Shown: positions 48,346-56,944 of the stretch, piece by piece
Layout: each line of letters starts with the position of its first letter
Numbering within the stretch: the stretch's first letter is position 1
DNA from: Citricoccus alkalitolerans
Lineage (GTDB): Bacteria; Actinomycetota; Actinomycetes; Actinomycetales; Micrococcaceae
DNA length: 64,000 nt
Reading direction: 5' to 3'
Assembly: GCF_039528175.1 (NCBI RefSeq)
Contig: NZ_BAAALH010000001.1
Coordinates: forward strand, 806,001 to 870,000
Made by a program: the position numbers and the translations under genes
Notes under the pieces: model-generated
What the model was told of the DNA's origin: nothing
The model's input: the letters and a program-made list of their open reading frames with translations, nothing else
Databases searched by the model: none

Positions 48346-49023
48346 ATGACCGATCCGGTGAATCGTCCTGTCCGACTGGCTGGCCTGGCCGGTGTGGTGG
48401 CCGTGGGTTTGGTGTTGGCCGGTTGTTCCGGTGATGGGGGAGAGGAGCAGTCGGCCTCCGCTGCGCCGAGTGCTTCGTCGGTGTCGAGTGAACCTGCCTC
48501 ACCCGAGGGATCTTCGAGTGCGTCGCCAAGTTCGTCCGCATCGGGATCGTACGAGCCGGCCACCGAGACTTCGCCAGCCAAGAACGTGCCGGTGCCCGAG
48601 ACGCCCGAAGCGGCAAAGCAACCCACTCAAGAAGGGCTTGAAGCCGCAGTCGAATACTGGTGGGAAACCGAGCATTTTCTTAAAGCCACTGGCGACTCCA
48701 GCCCTATGGGGGATGTTTCCAACGACGACTGCATCGCATGCCAAGACCTTATTGAGGACTGGACCTGGGTGTATGGGGAGGGAGGTTGGGCCATGGTGGG
48801 CGCTGCCGACATCGATGTCCGCGTAGCAAGTGTTGACGATGTTGGTGGCACCTTCATCTTCTTCACATCAGAGGAGCCCGGCGAAGTTTTCCAGCCAGAT
48901 GGAACCCGCGTCGAAGATGCGAGCTCGACTGGATCTAAGGACATTCCCTGGACTGGATCGGCGACGTTTGACGAAGAGTCTGAGGTCTGGCGGATCGATG
49001 AACTGTCAGTCGAAGGTTCGTGA
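48346..49023 (+). CDS. DUF6318-family lipoprotein
   Basis: A 225-aa exported lipoprotein: signal peptide with lipobox LAGC near residue 27, a Ser/Glu/Pro-rich linker to about residue 90, then a globular domain beginning VEYWWETEHFLKATGD. Two cysteines, CIAC, lie at about 128-131 in a pattern typical of DUF6318 proteins. Function is unknown. ATG 48346 has GAGGGAGGGG upstream. Codon use is less GC-rich toward the 3' end than neighbours. It overlaps the PKD-type gene as GTGA, so they are coexpressed and may act together outside the cell. Confidence 0.75.
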   Translation: MTDPVNRPVRLAGLAGVVAVGLVLAGCSGDGGEEQSASAAPSASSVSSEPASPEGSSSASPSSSASGSYEPATETSPAKNVPVPETPEAAKQPTQEGLEAAVEYWWETEHFLKATGDSSPMGDVSNDDCIACQDLIEDWTWVYGEGGWAMVGAADIDVRVASVDDVGGTFIFFTSEEPGEVFQPDGTRVEDASSTGSKDIPWTGSATFDEESEVWRIDELSVEGS

Positions 49024-50039
49024 CAATGGAGAGATTTCGGCTTCCACTACTTGCCGTGTTGGTTGTTTCCTTTATTCTCACACTGCCGCTTGGGGTTGCT
49101 CCTTCGTCAGGCGTAGCTGTCACGGTAACTAAGAACTGGGACGACATCCATGCGAATACGGGAGAGAACACTGTCGATGTCACGGTTTCGTCGGAAACCA
49201 CTGAGGAATCAGACCTGAATACAGGTGCTGGGTCGCCGGGAAGTGAACGTGTGGGCTCTCTAGTAGATCAATCGTCCGAGAGTCAAGAACCATTGGACCC
49301 GAAGCGAATCATATCCATTACGCAGCCTTATTGCTTTACCTTGGGTGGTACTGGGCAACTCGATTGTTTTGAAGCAGCCTCGATTGTCTGTGGAGACGAA
49401 GGAAGCCAATGGGTGATTCAGGCACAGTACCCGGCGAATAACCTTCCTGCTATCGAGCGGGTTGGCTCACCGTATTGTTCGGATCCCGCCGGACCGGTTG
49501 TATCGGACCCCGCTTCCGGGACCCCGGATGCTCCGCCGATGCCGGTGGTGACGTTGTCCGATTTCCGTGCCTTAGATATTGCCCCCTCGAAGATTGAGTC
49601 TGATTCCGGGGGCTTCGGCCTGATCCGTGGGAACACCAACTTCTTCGCGACTGAGGAAAACCAGACGCTAAACACCACGATGCTGGGTCAGCAGGTGGCG
49701 ATTCAGGCAGTGCCGGTGCAGTGGACCTGGGACTACGGGGACGGCTCGGAGCAACTGTCGAATCCGTACCCGGGTGGGCCACAGGTGGAGTTCAATCAAG
49801 AGACCACCACCAGCCACGTCTATGAGGACACCGGTCAGTACCCCGTGGGGCTGACGACGTCCTACCGGGGCCAATTCTCTGTCAACGATGGTCCCTGGAT
49901 CGCGATCCCGGGCACCGCCGAGATCCCGAGTGAAGCGGTCACTGCGGACATCTGGCGGTCGCAGTCCAAGAACGTCGCCGACGACTGCCATGAGAACCCC
50001 GAGGGCTGGGCCTGCGGCAGCCCGTTCGTCGAAGATTGA
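49020..50039 (+). CDS. Exported PKD-domain protein of unknown function
   Basis: A 339-aa protein with an N-terminal signal sequence (MTMERFRLPLLAVLVV and following hydrophobic core) and a PKD-like beta-sandwich at about 225-290, marked by VQWTWDYGDGSEQLSNPYPG and THVYEDTGQYPVGLTTSY. A Cys-containing middle (YCFTLGG, LDCFEAASIVC) may form disulfides. The first half is visibly lower in GC and less actinobacterial in codon use than neighbours. It overlaps the lipoprotein gene (GTG 49020; ATG 49026 is an alternative). Similar DUF6318 plus PKD pairs are familiar from Micrococcaceae. Function is not known. Confidence 0.72.
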   Translation: MTMERFRLPLLAVLVVSFILTLPLGVAPSSGVAVTVTKNWDDIHANTGENTVDVTVSSETTEESDLNTGAGSPGSERVGSLVDQSSESQEPLDPKRIISITQPYCFTLGGTGQLDCFEAASIVCGDEGSQWVIQAQYPANNLPAIERVGSPYCSDPAGPVVSDPASGTPDAPPMPVVTLSDFRALDIAPSKIESDSGGFGLIRGNTNFFATEENQTLNTTMLGQQVAIQAVPVQWTWDYGDGSEQLSNPYPGGPQVEFNQETTTSHVYEDTGQYPVGLTTSYRGQFSVNDGPWIAIPGTAEIPSEAVTADIWRSQSKNVADDCHENPEGWACGSPFVED

Positions 50040-50100
50040 TCGTTGGAGGTTGATCCACGGCGGTTGACCGTCCGATGAGGGATTGCGGCAGACTGAAGCC

Positions 50101-50928
50101 ATGTGTGGACGGTATGTGATGGCCAGGGCCATCGGAGACCTGGTGGCGGACTCGGGTGCGGACGTCGACGAGGAACTGGTGTTGCCACCGAATTGGAATG
50201 TGGCGCCCACCGATGACGTGGCCGTGGTGCTGGAACGTGCCGTGCCGACGTCGGGCTCCGAGGCTGGAACGCGCCGGGAGATCCACGTGGCCCGGTGGGG
50301 CCTGGTCCCGCCGTGGGCCAAGGACCTGTCCGTCGGCTCGAGAGCTTTCAACGCGCGGTCTGAATCCGTCACGGAGAAGCCGACGTTCCGCTCCGCGGTG
50401 AAGGCCCGCCGCTGTGCCGTCCCCGTGGACGGCTATTACGAATGGCTCAAGCCGGACATGGGCGCACCCAAGTCTGCGAAGAAGCGTCCCTTCTACGTCC
50501 ACTCCGCAGACGGCTCGCCGACCTACTTCGCGGGACTCTACGAGTGGTGGAGGGACGAATCCATGCCGGAGGGTGATCCGGGACGGTGGCTGCTGAGCTG
50601 CACCATCCTCACGGGGCCCTCGCCGGACGCCGCTGATCTCGAGTCGGCCCGGAGGGGCGGTGTGAACCAGGCGGGGCTCGGCATCCTGGAGCAGCTGGGT
50701 GGACTGCACGACCGGCTCCCGCTGCCCCTGGACCGAGACTCCCTGGACGCCTGGCTGGACCCCGTGAAGCTCCCATCCGCGGAGGCGGCCGAGGCTCTGG
50801 TGGCTCAGGTGCGCGAGCAGGCCTATCGGACCGCGTCCGCCTGGACTCTTGATGAGGTGGGCACTGCTGTCGGCAACGTCCGCAATAATGGTCCGGAGCT
50901 CATCGAACCCCTGGAATCCCTGCTCTGA
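50101..50928 (+). CDS. SRAP (YedK/HMCES-type) abasic-site protein
   Basis: A 275-aa SRAP protein. Catalytic Cys2 follows the initiator Met (MCGRYVMA). FNARSESVTEKPTFRSA gives the conserved Asn, VPVDGYYEWLK the conserved Glu and LHDRLPLPL the His. SRAP proteins form a covalent thiazolidine link to abasic sites in single-stranded DNA. ATG 50101 is required because the Met-Cys must be at the N terminus. An insertion of about 20 residues lies between the TILTGPSPDA strand and the His motif. It sits 690 bp upstream of dnaE2, in a DNA-damage context. Confidence 0.9.
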   Translation: MCGRYVMARAIGDLVADSGADVDEELVLPPNWNVAPTDDVAVVLERAVPTSGSEAGTRREIHVARWGLVPPWAKDLSVGSRAFNARSESVTEKPTFRSAVKARRCAVPVDGYYEWLKPDMGAPKSAKKRPFYVHSADGSPTYFAGLYEWWRDESMPEGDPGRWLLSCTILTGPSPDAADLESARRGGVNQAGLGILEQLGGLHDRLPLPLDRDSLDAWLDPVKLPSAEAAEALVAQVREQAYRTASAWTLDEVGTAVGNVRNNGPELIEPLESLL

Positions 50929-51291
50929 CGGCTTTGATGTTCCGGCTCTAGCCAGGCTCCGTTCTACATCCGCCGGGCCCATGTCAGCCCCGGATTCGGG
51001 CACTGACCCCGCCCCGGATCCCTATCGTGTCCGGGCTCTGCCCTAGCCTCATTCTTGGTTTTAGAACACATGTTCGAATACCATGGTGGGGTGCGGCCGG
51101 TCCTTCCCGTCGGCCGTTTCACTTCCCACCGCCCCACCGGACAGCCCCGGTTTCGGGTCCGCCGTTCCTTCCCAGACGGCAGGGCACGACGCCGGCCCGG
51201 GCTGCTTCCGGACGAACCCGCCGGCCACGTGCCGGAGGGCGGAAGAACGGCATGAGAAGTCACGACGAGAACAGGGCAGGAATCACGTCCC
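50929..51291. other. 363-bp intergenic region upstream of the DUF6504-dnaE2 unit
   Basis: No gene I recognise. It holds a LexA box at 51064-51075. The frames between 51027 and 51291 are Arg/Pro-rich with no family resemblance and no sign of ImuB or ImuA'. Confidence 0.65.
51064..51075. promoter_or_regulatory. LexA (SOS) box
   Basis: GAACacatGTTC, within TTAGAACACATGTTCGAA, matches the actinobacterial LexA operator TCGAAC-N4-GTTCGA with one outer mismatch pair. It is 217 bp upstream of the DUF6504 gene, which is coupled to dnaE2. Damage induction of this operon is therefore expected. Confidence 0.85.
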
Positions 51292-51621
51292 ATGGGAATC
51301 TTCACTCAATCGGTCGCCGTTGGATGCACCACGGCAGGGGCGCCGGAGCGCCTGGAATGGAACGGCCGTATCTACGCACTGGCGGCCGAGCCGGTGCGCT
51401 GGTACGAGCGGCGCAAGTGGTGGACCGAGGAACGCCGGGCAGAGCGGGGCCGTGGTGCCGGTCTGGTGGACCACGAGGTCTGGCGGGTCCAGGTGCGCCT
51501 GGAGAAGGCACGCAACGCACCCTTGCTGACCTTGGATCTCTCCCACCATGTCGACTCCGGCCGCTGGCGGTTGGTCCGCATCCATGACGGCGCCGCCGTG
51601 CGCCTCAAGGAGAGTGCTTGA
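51292..51621 (+). CDS. DUF6504-family protein
   Basis: A 109-aa basic protein with three Trp-rich stretches: RLEWNGRIYALAAEPVRWYERRKWW and HEVWRVQV, and LVRIHDGAA at the end. DUF6504 proteins are commonly encoded next to ImuB and DnaE2 in actinobacteria, which suggests a role with error-prone synthesis; their activity is unknown. ATG 51292 has a weak AGGAA upstream. The stop shares one base with the dnaE2 ATG (TGATG), so the two are coupled and lie under the LexA box. Confidence 0.75.
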   Translation: MGIFTQSVAVGCTTAGAPERLEWNGRIYALAAEPVRWYERRKWWTEERRAERGRGAGLVDHEVWRVQVRLEKARNAPLLTLDLSHHVDSGRWRLVRIHDGAAVRLKESA

Positions 51622-54600
51622 TGGGCGCTACCCCGGGCTTTCCGCATCTGCACGTGGCCAGTGCCTTCAGTTCCCATTACGGGGTGTCCTGGCCCGCTGA
51701 GCTGGCTACAGCCGCCGCCGCGGACGGCGCGGAGGTGCTGGCCTGCACTGACCGGGACGGGCTCTACGGCACGGTCAAGCATGTCAGCGCCTGCCTGGAG
51801 CAGGGGCTGGACCCGGTGATCGGGGTGGACCTCGCGGTGACCTGGGGCAAGCAACGGTCGAATCCCGCTGGCCGGGTGGTCGTGCTGGCCCGAGGCGGCA
51901 CACAGGGCACGGGATACCGAGCGCTGGTCCGACTCATCTCGGCAGCGCATGCCCACACCACGGGTGGCTCTGCCGGGGGAACGCCGTACGTCACGATGGC
52001 CGAACTGGCTGAGTGGTCCGCCGGCAGGCACCACGGTGCCCCGCCGGAACTGTTCGTGCTGCTGGGGCCGGGATCCGACGTCGGACGGCTGATGGCCGCG
52101 CGTAAGTACACGGCCGGCCGGGCGCTGTTGCGCCAGTGGAAGGCCGCACTGCCCACCGGATCCCTGCGGGTGGAGGTGGTCTGCCATCTCTCTGCGCCGG
52201 GGGAGAAGCTGTCAGCCGCCCACGCCGTGAAGATGTTGCGTGCCGCCCGGGAGGTCAAGGTGCCAGCGGTGCTGACCAACGCGGTGCGCTATGCGACCCC
52301 GGACGGGGCCGCCACCGCGGACGTCCTGGACGCCGCCCGGGCCCTGAGCTCCCTCGAGGCCCTCACCGACCTGCAGCCCAACGGGCAGGGCTGGCTGAAG
52401 CCCGCGGAGTCCATGCACCGGATCGCCCTGGAGATCTGCGAGGCGGCGGGGTCCGGGACGGACGGGCGGGCCGGCGGCAGTGCTGAGGGGGTCACGGCCC
52501 TGTTGGATGACACCTATGCCCTGGCCGATGTCTGCCGCATGGACCCCGGTCCGGACCTGGGCTGGAGGCAGCCCACCGTACCGGAGGCCTCGGTCATCGG
52601 GATCACCGGGGACCCGGTCAGCGAACTGTGGAACCGCACTCTCGACAGGGTCGGCGACCGCTTTCCGGACCTCTATACCGGCACCCGTTTTGCGTCGTCG
52701 ACAGCAGGCCAGGACCTGGAGAAGCGGTTGGAACATGAGCTGGGCATCATCAACCGGCTCGGCTTCGCCAGCTACTTCCTGACCGTGGCCGAGGTGGTGG
52801 AGATGATCGAGAAGATGGGAGTGCGGGTCTCGGCACGTGGATCCGGGGCCTCGTCGTTGGTCAATTACCTGTTGCGGATCTCAAACGTGGACCCCATGCA
52901 GCACGAGCTGATCTTTGAACGTTTCCTCTCCAACGACCGCTCGACCCTGCCGGACATCGACATCGACGTGGAATCGGCCCGCCGGCACGATGTCTACCAT
53001 GCGATGTTCGAGCGTTTCGGGGCTGAACGCACCACGCTCATGAGCATGCAGAACGGTTACCGCGCCCGAGGAGCGGTGCGTGACGCCGGGATGGCACTCG
53101 GCATGGAACCGGGGCAGGTGGACACGATCGCCAAACAACTGTGGCGGTTCTCGGCATCGAGCTTCCGCGAGGCCATGGACCGGATGCCGGAGTTGCGCGG
53201 TTTCGCGGAACAGGTCGAGTCAGGCCGGGCCGCCGGACAAGAGCAATTGGACCTGCTGGTGGACCTCACCGAGCGACTGGACCGGCTGCCACGGCACATC
53301 GCCATGCACCCGTGCGGGGTGATCCTCGGAGACACCACCCTGCTGGACCGGACGCCGCTGCAGCCCTCCGGGATCAACCTGCCGATGAGTCAGTTCGACA
53401 AGCACGACATGGACCCCATGGGCATGCTCAAGCTCGACGTGCTCGGAGTGAGGATGCAGTCGACCATCGCCTACACGCTGGCCGAGATCGAGCGGACCAC
53501 GGGGAGGACGGTGGACCTCGAGCAGGTGCCCCTCGACGACGAGTCGACCTTCGAACTGATCCGGACCACGCATACCCTGGGCATCTTCCAGATCGAATCA
53601 CCGGGCCAGCGTGAGCTGATCGGGAAGATGGCGCCCGTGGAATTCAATGACCTGACCATCGACATCTCGTTGTTCCGGCCCGGTCCCATGCAGTCGGACA
53701 TGGTGCGGCCCTTCCTTGAGCAGCGCCACGGTTTCTCTCAGGCCCGGTATCCTCACCCGGACCTGGAACCCGTGCTGGCCGAGACGCACGGGGTGACGGT
53801 GTTCCATGAACAGGTGCTGCGGACCTTCGACGTGATGACCGACTGCGGGCTCGCGAAGGCCGATGAGTTCCGCCGTCAGATCGGTGGTCCACAAGAAGGG
53901 GTGGTGGAAGAGTTCTTCAGGTCGACGGCGCTGGCGAAGGGCTACCCACCGAAGGTCGTCGACGAGGTCTGGGGGACGCTGCACGCCTTCGGCTCCTTCG
54001 GCTTCTGCAAGGCTCACGGTGCCGCGTTCGCCGTTCCCACCTACCACTCGGCGTGGCTCAAGACCCACCACCCCGAGGCGTTCCTGGCCGGGATCTTCGA
54101 GCACGATCCCGGCATGTACCCCCGCCGACTGATGATCGCCGAGGCCCGCCGCATGGGCATCCCGGTGCTGCCCGTGGACATCAATGCCTCCACTGATCGG
54201 TTCAGGCTCGAGTGGGTGCCCGGTCATCCAGAGATTCCCGACGCCGGCGCCGCGCCCTTCCCAGAGAAGGTGCCGGCCGCTGGGAACCGGCCGGCCGGCG
54301 TCGGATCGAGGAATACCGCGGGGCGCTGGGGGATCCGGCTCGCACTGAACGCGCTGTCCGGACTGAGCGAGACGGAGATCAAGAGGATCGTGGCGGGGCA
54401 GCCCTATGCCTCGCTGGCCGATGTACGGGACCGGGCCCGTCCGACCCGGAGGAACTTCGAACGGCTGGCGCAGCTCGGTGCCCTGGACTGCCTCCTTCCG
54501 CCGGGTGGCGCCTCGCGCACGGACCTGGTGCACCATCTGGAACTGCAGCACGGAGGGCAAGTGGAAGGGCCCTCAGGGCGGAGGAAGCGGTCCGGGGGGC

Positions 54601-55463
54601 GCCAGGTCGACGGTCAGCTCTCCCTGGAGTTGCCCGATACCGAGGCGGCGGCGATCGTGCCGATGTTCCCGGAGCCGAGTAGGGACCAACGGGTGCGGAC
54701 TGAGCTTGATCTGACCGCCATGGACACGACCGCCCATTTGATGGAGTCACACCGGCCGTACCTGGAGGCGCTCGGGGTGACAGCAGCGGAAGATCTGCTC
54801 GGGTTGCGGTCGCAGTCACGGGTGCTGGTGGCCGGAGTGCGGGTGGCGACGCAGACCCCGCCCATGCGCAGCGGCAAACGGGCGGTGTTCATCTCCGTGG
54901 ACGATGGAACGGGTTGCGTGGATGCCTCATTCTTCACGGAGGCCCAGTATGAGACCGGTGAGATGCTGTTCTCTGCCCGGCTGATGCTGATCGAGGGCAC
55001 CACGCGTCGGACCGGCCCCAAGGCCATCAGCCTGCAGGCCATTCGTGCCTGGGACTTGCACCGGCCCGAGGCCCTGCCTGATCCGGACTACCTGGAGGGC
55101 ACGCGGGAGGAATGGCGTGCCTGGCTGCGCCGGGACCGGAATCGGGCGAATGCGCCAGCTGCTCCGGTGCCGTGGGGCCCTGCTGCCTCGTCAGCCGCCC
55201 AACAGCAGGACACCGGCGGCTCACGTCAGGCGGCGGGGGCCAATGCGCGACTTCCCGACATCCCGCACCATGACACCGGCGCCTGGCCGGTCAAGGTGCG
55301 CGGCCCGGTGGGAGTTCCGGAGGGTGCCTCGGCGACGGGCGGAAACCGATCTGCCTCCGCTGGCGCGTTCTCGCGGGCAGGTGTCAGATCCATCCATCGA
55401 CCGGTCCCCGTGCCGCATCCGGAGACCTGGGAGTTGCTGCCGACCCCCGGTGACATCGTCTGA
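51621..55463 (+). CDS. dnaE2: Error-prone DNA polymerase III alpha subunit DnaE2
   Basis: A 1280-aa C-family polymerase. A PHP domain begins at FPHLHVASAFSSHYGVSW, the palm carries PDIDIDVESARRHDVY near residue 444, and later parts are finger (FGSFGFCKAHGAAFAVPTYH), helix-hairpin-helix (LNALSGLSETEIKRIV) and OB-fold (RVLVAGVRV) domains. DnaE2 performs damage-induced mutagenic synthesis, normally with ImuB and ImuA'. It is longer than typical (about 1100) because of a low-complexity insert near 875-900 and a disordered C-terminal tail of about 100 residues. ATG 51621 with AAGGAGAG upstream is chosen over TTG 51618. No imuB is seen beside it. Confidence 0.93.
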   Translation: MGATPGFPHLHVASAFSSHYGVSWPAELATAAAADGAEVLACTDRDGLYGTVKHVSACLEQGLDPVIGVDLAVTWGKQRSNPAGRVVVLARGGTQGTGYRALVRLISAAHAHTTGGSAGGTPYVTMAELAEWSAGRHHGAPPELFVLLGPGSDVGRLMAARKYTAGRALLRQWKAALPTGSLRVEVVCHLSAPGEKLSAAHAVKMLRAAREVKVPAVLTNAVRYATPDGAATADVLDAARALSSLEALTDLQPNGQGWLKPAESMHRIALEICEAAGSGTDGRAGGSAEGVTALLDDTYALADVCRMDPGPDLGWRQPTVPEASVIGITGDPVSELWNRTLDRVGDRFPDLYTGTRFASSTAGQDLEKRLEHELGIINRLGFASYFLTVAEVVEMIEKMGVRVSARGSGASSLVNYLLRISNVDPMQHELIFERFLSNDRSTLPDIDIDVESARRHDVYHAMFERFGAERTTLMSMQNGYRARGAVRDAGMALGMEPGQVDTIAKQLWRFSASSFREAMDRMPELRGFAEQVESGRAAGQEQLDLLVDLTERLDRLPRHIAMHPCGVILGDTTLLDRTPLQPSGINLPMSQFDKHDMDPMGMLKLDVLGVRMQSTIAYTLAEIERTTGRTVDLEQVPLDDESTFELIRTTHTLGIFQIESPGQRELIGKMAPVEFNDLTIDISLFRPGPMQSDMVRPFLEQRHGFSQARYPHPDLEPVLAETHGVTVFHEQVLRTFDVMTDCGLAKADEFRRQIGGPQEGVVEEFFRSTALAKGYPPKVVDEVWGTLHAFGSFGFCKAHGAAFAVPTYHSAWLKTHHPEAFLAGIFEHDPGMYPRRLMIAEARRMGIPVLPVDINASTDRFRLEWVPGHPEIPDAGAAPFPEKVPAAGNRPAGVGSRNTAGRWGIRLALNALSGLSETEIKRIVAGQPYASLADVRDRARPTRRNFERLAQLGALDCLLPPGGASRTDLVHHLELQHGGQVEGPSGRRKRSGGRQVDGQLSLELPDTEAAAIVPMFPEPSRDQRVRTELDLTAMDTTAHLMESHRPYLEALGVTAAEDLLGLRSQSRVLVAGVRVATQTPPMRSGKRAVFISVDDGTGCVDASFFTEAQYETGEMLFSARLMLIEGTTRRTGPKAISLQAIRAWDLHRPEALPDPDYLEGTREEWRAWLRRDRNRANAPAAPVPWGPAASSAAQQQDTGGSRQAAGANARLPDIPHHDTGAWPVKVRGPVGVPEGASATGGNRSASAGAFSRAGVRSIHRPVPVPHPETWELLPTPGDIV

Positions 55464-55507
55464 GCCACTTGCCCTCCGCGGGGGTCAGGACGTGCGACGA
55501 TCGGACC

Positions 55508-56026
55508 ATGACGAGCACATTCACGGTGGTGACCCCTTCGATGCACGCGACCGAGATGCTCTTCGATCTCTCCCTGAATATCGATGAGCATCTCGGATCG
55601 ATGGCCGACTCCGGCGAACAGGCCATCGATGGCGTGACCTCGGGACAGATCGGTCTCGGTGAGACGGTCACCTGGCGGGCCCGGCACTTCGGGATCTGGT
55701 TCACCATGACCTCACAGATCACTGAGCATGACCGTCCCCGCCGGTTCGTCGACGAGCAGATCACCGGCCCCTTCCGCTCCTTCCGCCATGTCCCCGACTT
55801 CTCGAGCGAGGTCCACGGATCAGCCGGAGCTGGACTCGTGACGGCCGGAACCGCCCAGAGTGCGAGCACCATGACGGATACGATCACCGTGACGTCGCCC
55901 CTCTTCGGCCGCCTGGCCGAAAGGCTGATCCTGGTGCCCTACCTCCGCCGGCTGATCCGGCAGCGCAACCGGCATCTGCTCGCGGTTCTCGACGCCGAGG
56001 CCACGGCTCAACGCCAGAAGAAGTGA
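55508..56026 (+). CDS. SRPBCC/START-fold small protein
   Basis: A 172-aa protein with the START/polyketide-cyclase-type pattern. MHATEMLFDLSLNIDEHLGSM opens it, then VTWRARHFGIWFTMTSQITEHDRPRRFVDEQITGPFRSFRHV (strand pairs of the barrel) and a C-terminal helix of about 20 residues. Such folds bind small hydrophobic ligands; the ligand is unknown. ATG 55508 is used; the frame reaches further upstream without support. Its 3' end overlaps the convergent DHFR-like gene by 19 bp. Confidence 0.75.
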   Translation: MTSTFTVVTPSMHATEMLFDLSLNIDEHLGSMADSGEQAIDGVTSGQIGLGETVTWRARHFGIWFTMTSQITEHDRPRRFVDEQITGPFRSFRHVPDFSSEVHGSAGAGLVTAGTAQSASTMTDTITVTSPLFGRLAERLILVPYLRRLIRQRNRHLLAVLDAEATAQRQKK

Positions 56027-56697
56027 TGCTCCATCCCACTGGGGCTCAGGACACTCTCATGATGGAAGCGGTCCTCGAAGTCCGTCGGACTGGACCACAG
56101 CCGCAGTCCTGAACCGATGTCATGGGGCGCCACGGCGATGTGCAGGTCATCCACGAGGTCCGCTTCAAGGAACTCCAGCACCGTCGTCACACCGCCACCG
56201 AGACGGACATCCTTGCCCTGGGCGGCGTCCATGGCGATCCTCAGCGCCTCGGACGGGCTGGCATCGAGGAAATGGAACGTCGTGTCGCTGAGCGAGAAGG
56301 ACGGGCGCAGGTGGTGCGTCAGCACAAACACCGGAGTGCGGAACGGCGGATCATCACCCCACCAGCCCTTCCAGTCCTCGTTCGTCCAAGGGCCCCGGAA
56401 CGGACTGAACTTGTGACTGCCCATGATCTCGGACCCGATGTTGTGGGTGAAGTCGCGGACGATGTGGTCGTCCACGCCCCGGGAGCCGCCGGGATCCGTC
56501 CGATTGGGCCAGCTGTCCGTGGCCCCCGCCCACCGGGTCAGGGGGCCCGGGTCCACGTGGCCGAAGGGGCGTTCCAGGCTCTGGTCTTCCCCTGCGGCGA
56601 TGCCGTCCCGCGAGACGAAGAAATTCTGGACCCTGAGTCGTTGAGGCCTGCGCCTGTGAAGCGGCTCGCCGGTGGGGGAATCTGTCGTGGAAGGCAT
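56008..56697 (-). CDS. Dihydrofolate reductase-family protein (RibD C-terminal fold)
   Basis: A 229-aa protein with the RibD_C fold: RVQNFFVSRDGIAAGE at the first strand, IGSEIMGSHKFSPF, PVFVLTHH and GKDVRLGGGVTTVLEFLEADLVDDLHIAVAP. These reductases use NAD(P)H on pterin-like or other small carbonyls, and the partner is unknown. ATG 56697 is chosen as the likely N terminus (MPSTTDSP, upstream GGAT). The longer frame to 56769 has no better signal. It converges on the SRPBCC gene with a 19-bp overlap. Confidence 0.78.
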   Translation of the reverse strand: MPSTTDSPTGEPLHRRRPQRLRVQNFFVSRDGIAAGEDQSLERPFGHVDPGPLTRWAGATDSWPNRTDPGGSRGVDDHIVRDFTHNIGSEIMGSHKFSPFRGPWTNEDWKGWWGDDPPFRTPVFVLTHHLRPSFSLSDTTFHFLDASPSEALRIAMDAAQGKDVRLGGGVTTVLEFLEADLVDDLHIAVAPHDIGSGLRLWSSPTDFEDRFHHESVLSPSGMEHHFFWR

Positions 56698-56944
56698 AGG
56701 TACATCCTGGTTCTGGGCTGTGTGCTCAGCAGTCGGACGCTGGTGGTTGCCCTGAGTGTAGAAACGCACGACGCCGGATGGCCAGATCCGCGGTGCGTGC
56801 CCCTTCCTGCACAGGCAACCGAAGGGAGGAAGACGTCCACATTCTGCGGTGGTGGTGTTTATCGTGTCCCAGCATCATGATCGAATATATGTACTAGAAG
56901 GCCGGGTCAGTGAGGACAGGTTAGACAGGGAAGGAGCACCCGAG

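Noticed and set aside
51055..51255. Small gene between the SOS box and DUF6504, or an imuB remnant
   Set aside because: Translation is Arg/Pro-rich with no Y-family motif; the start codon region overlaps the LexA box.
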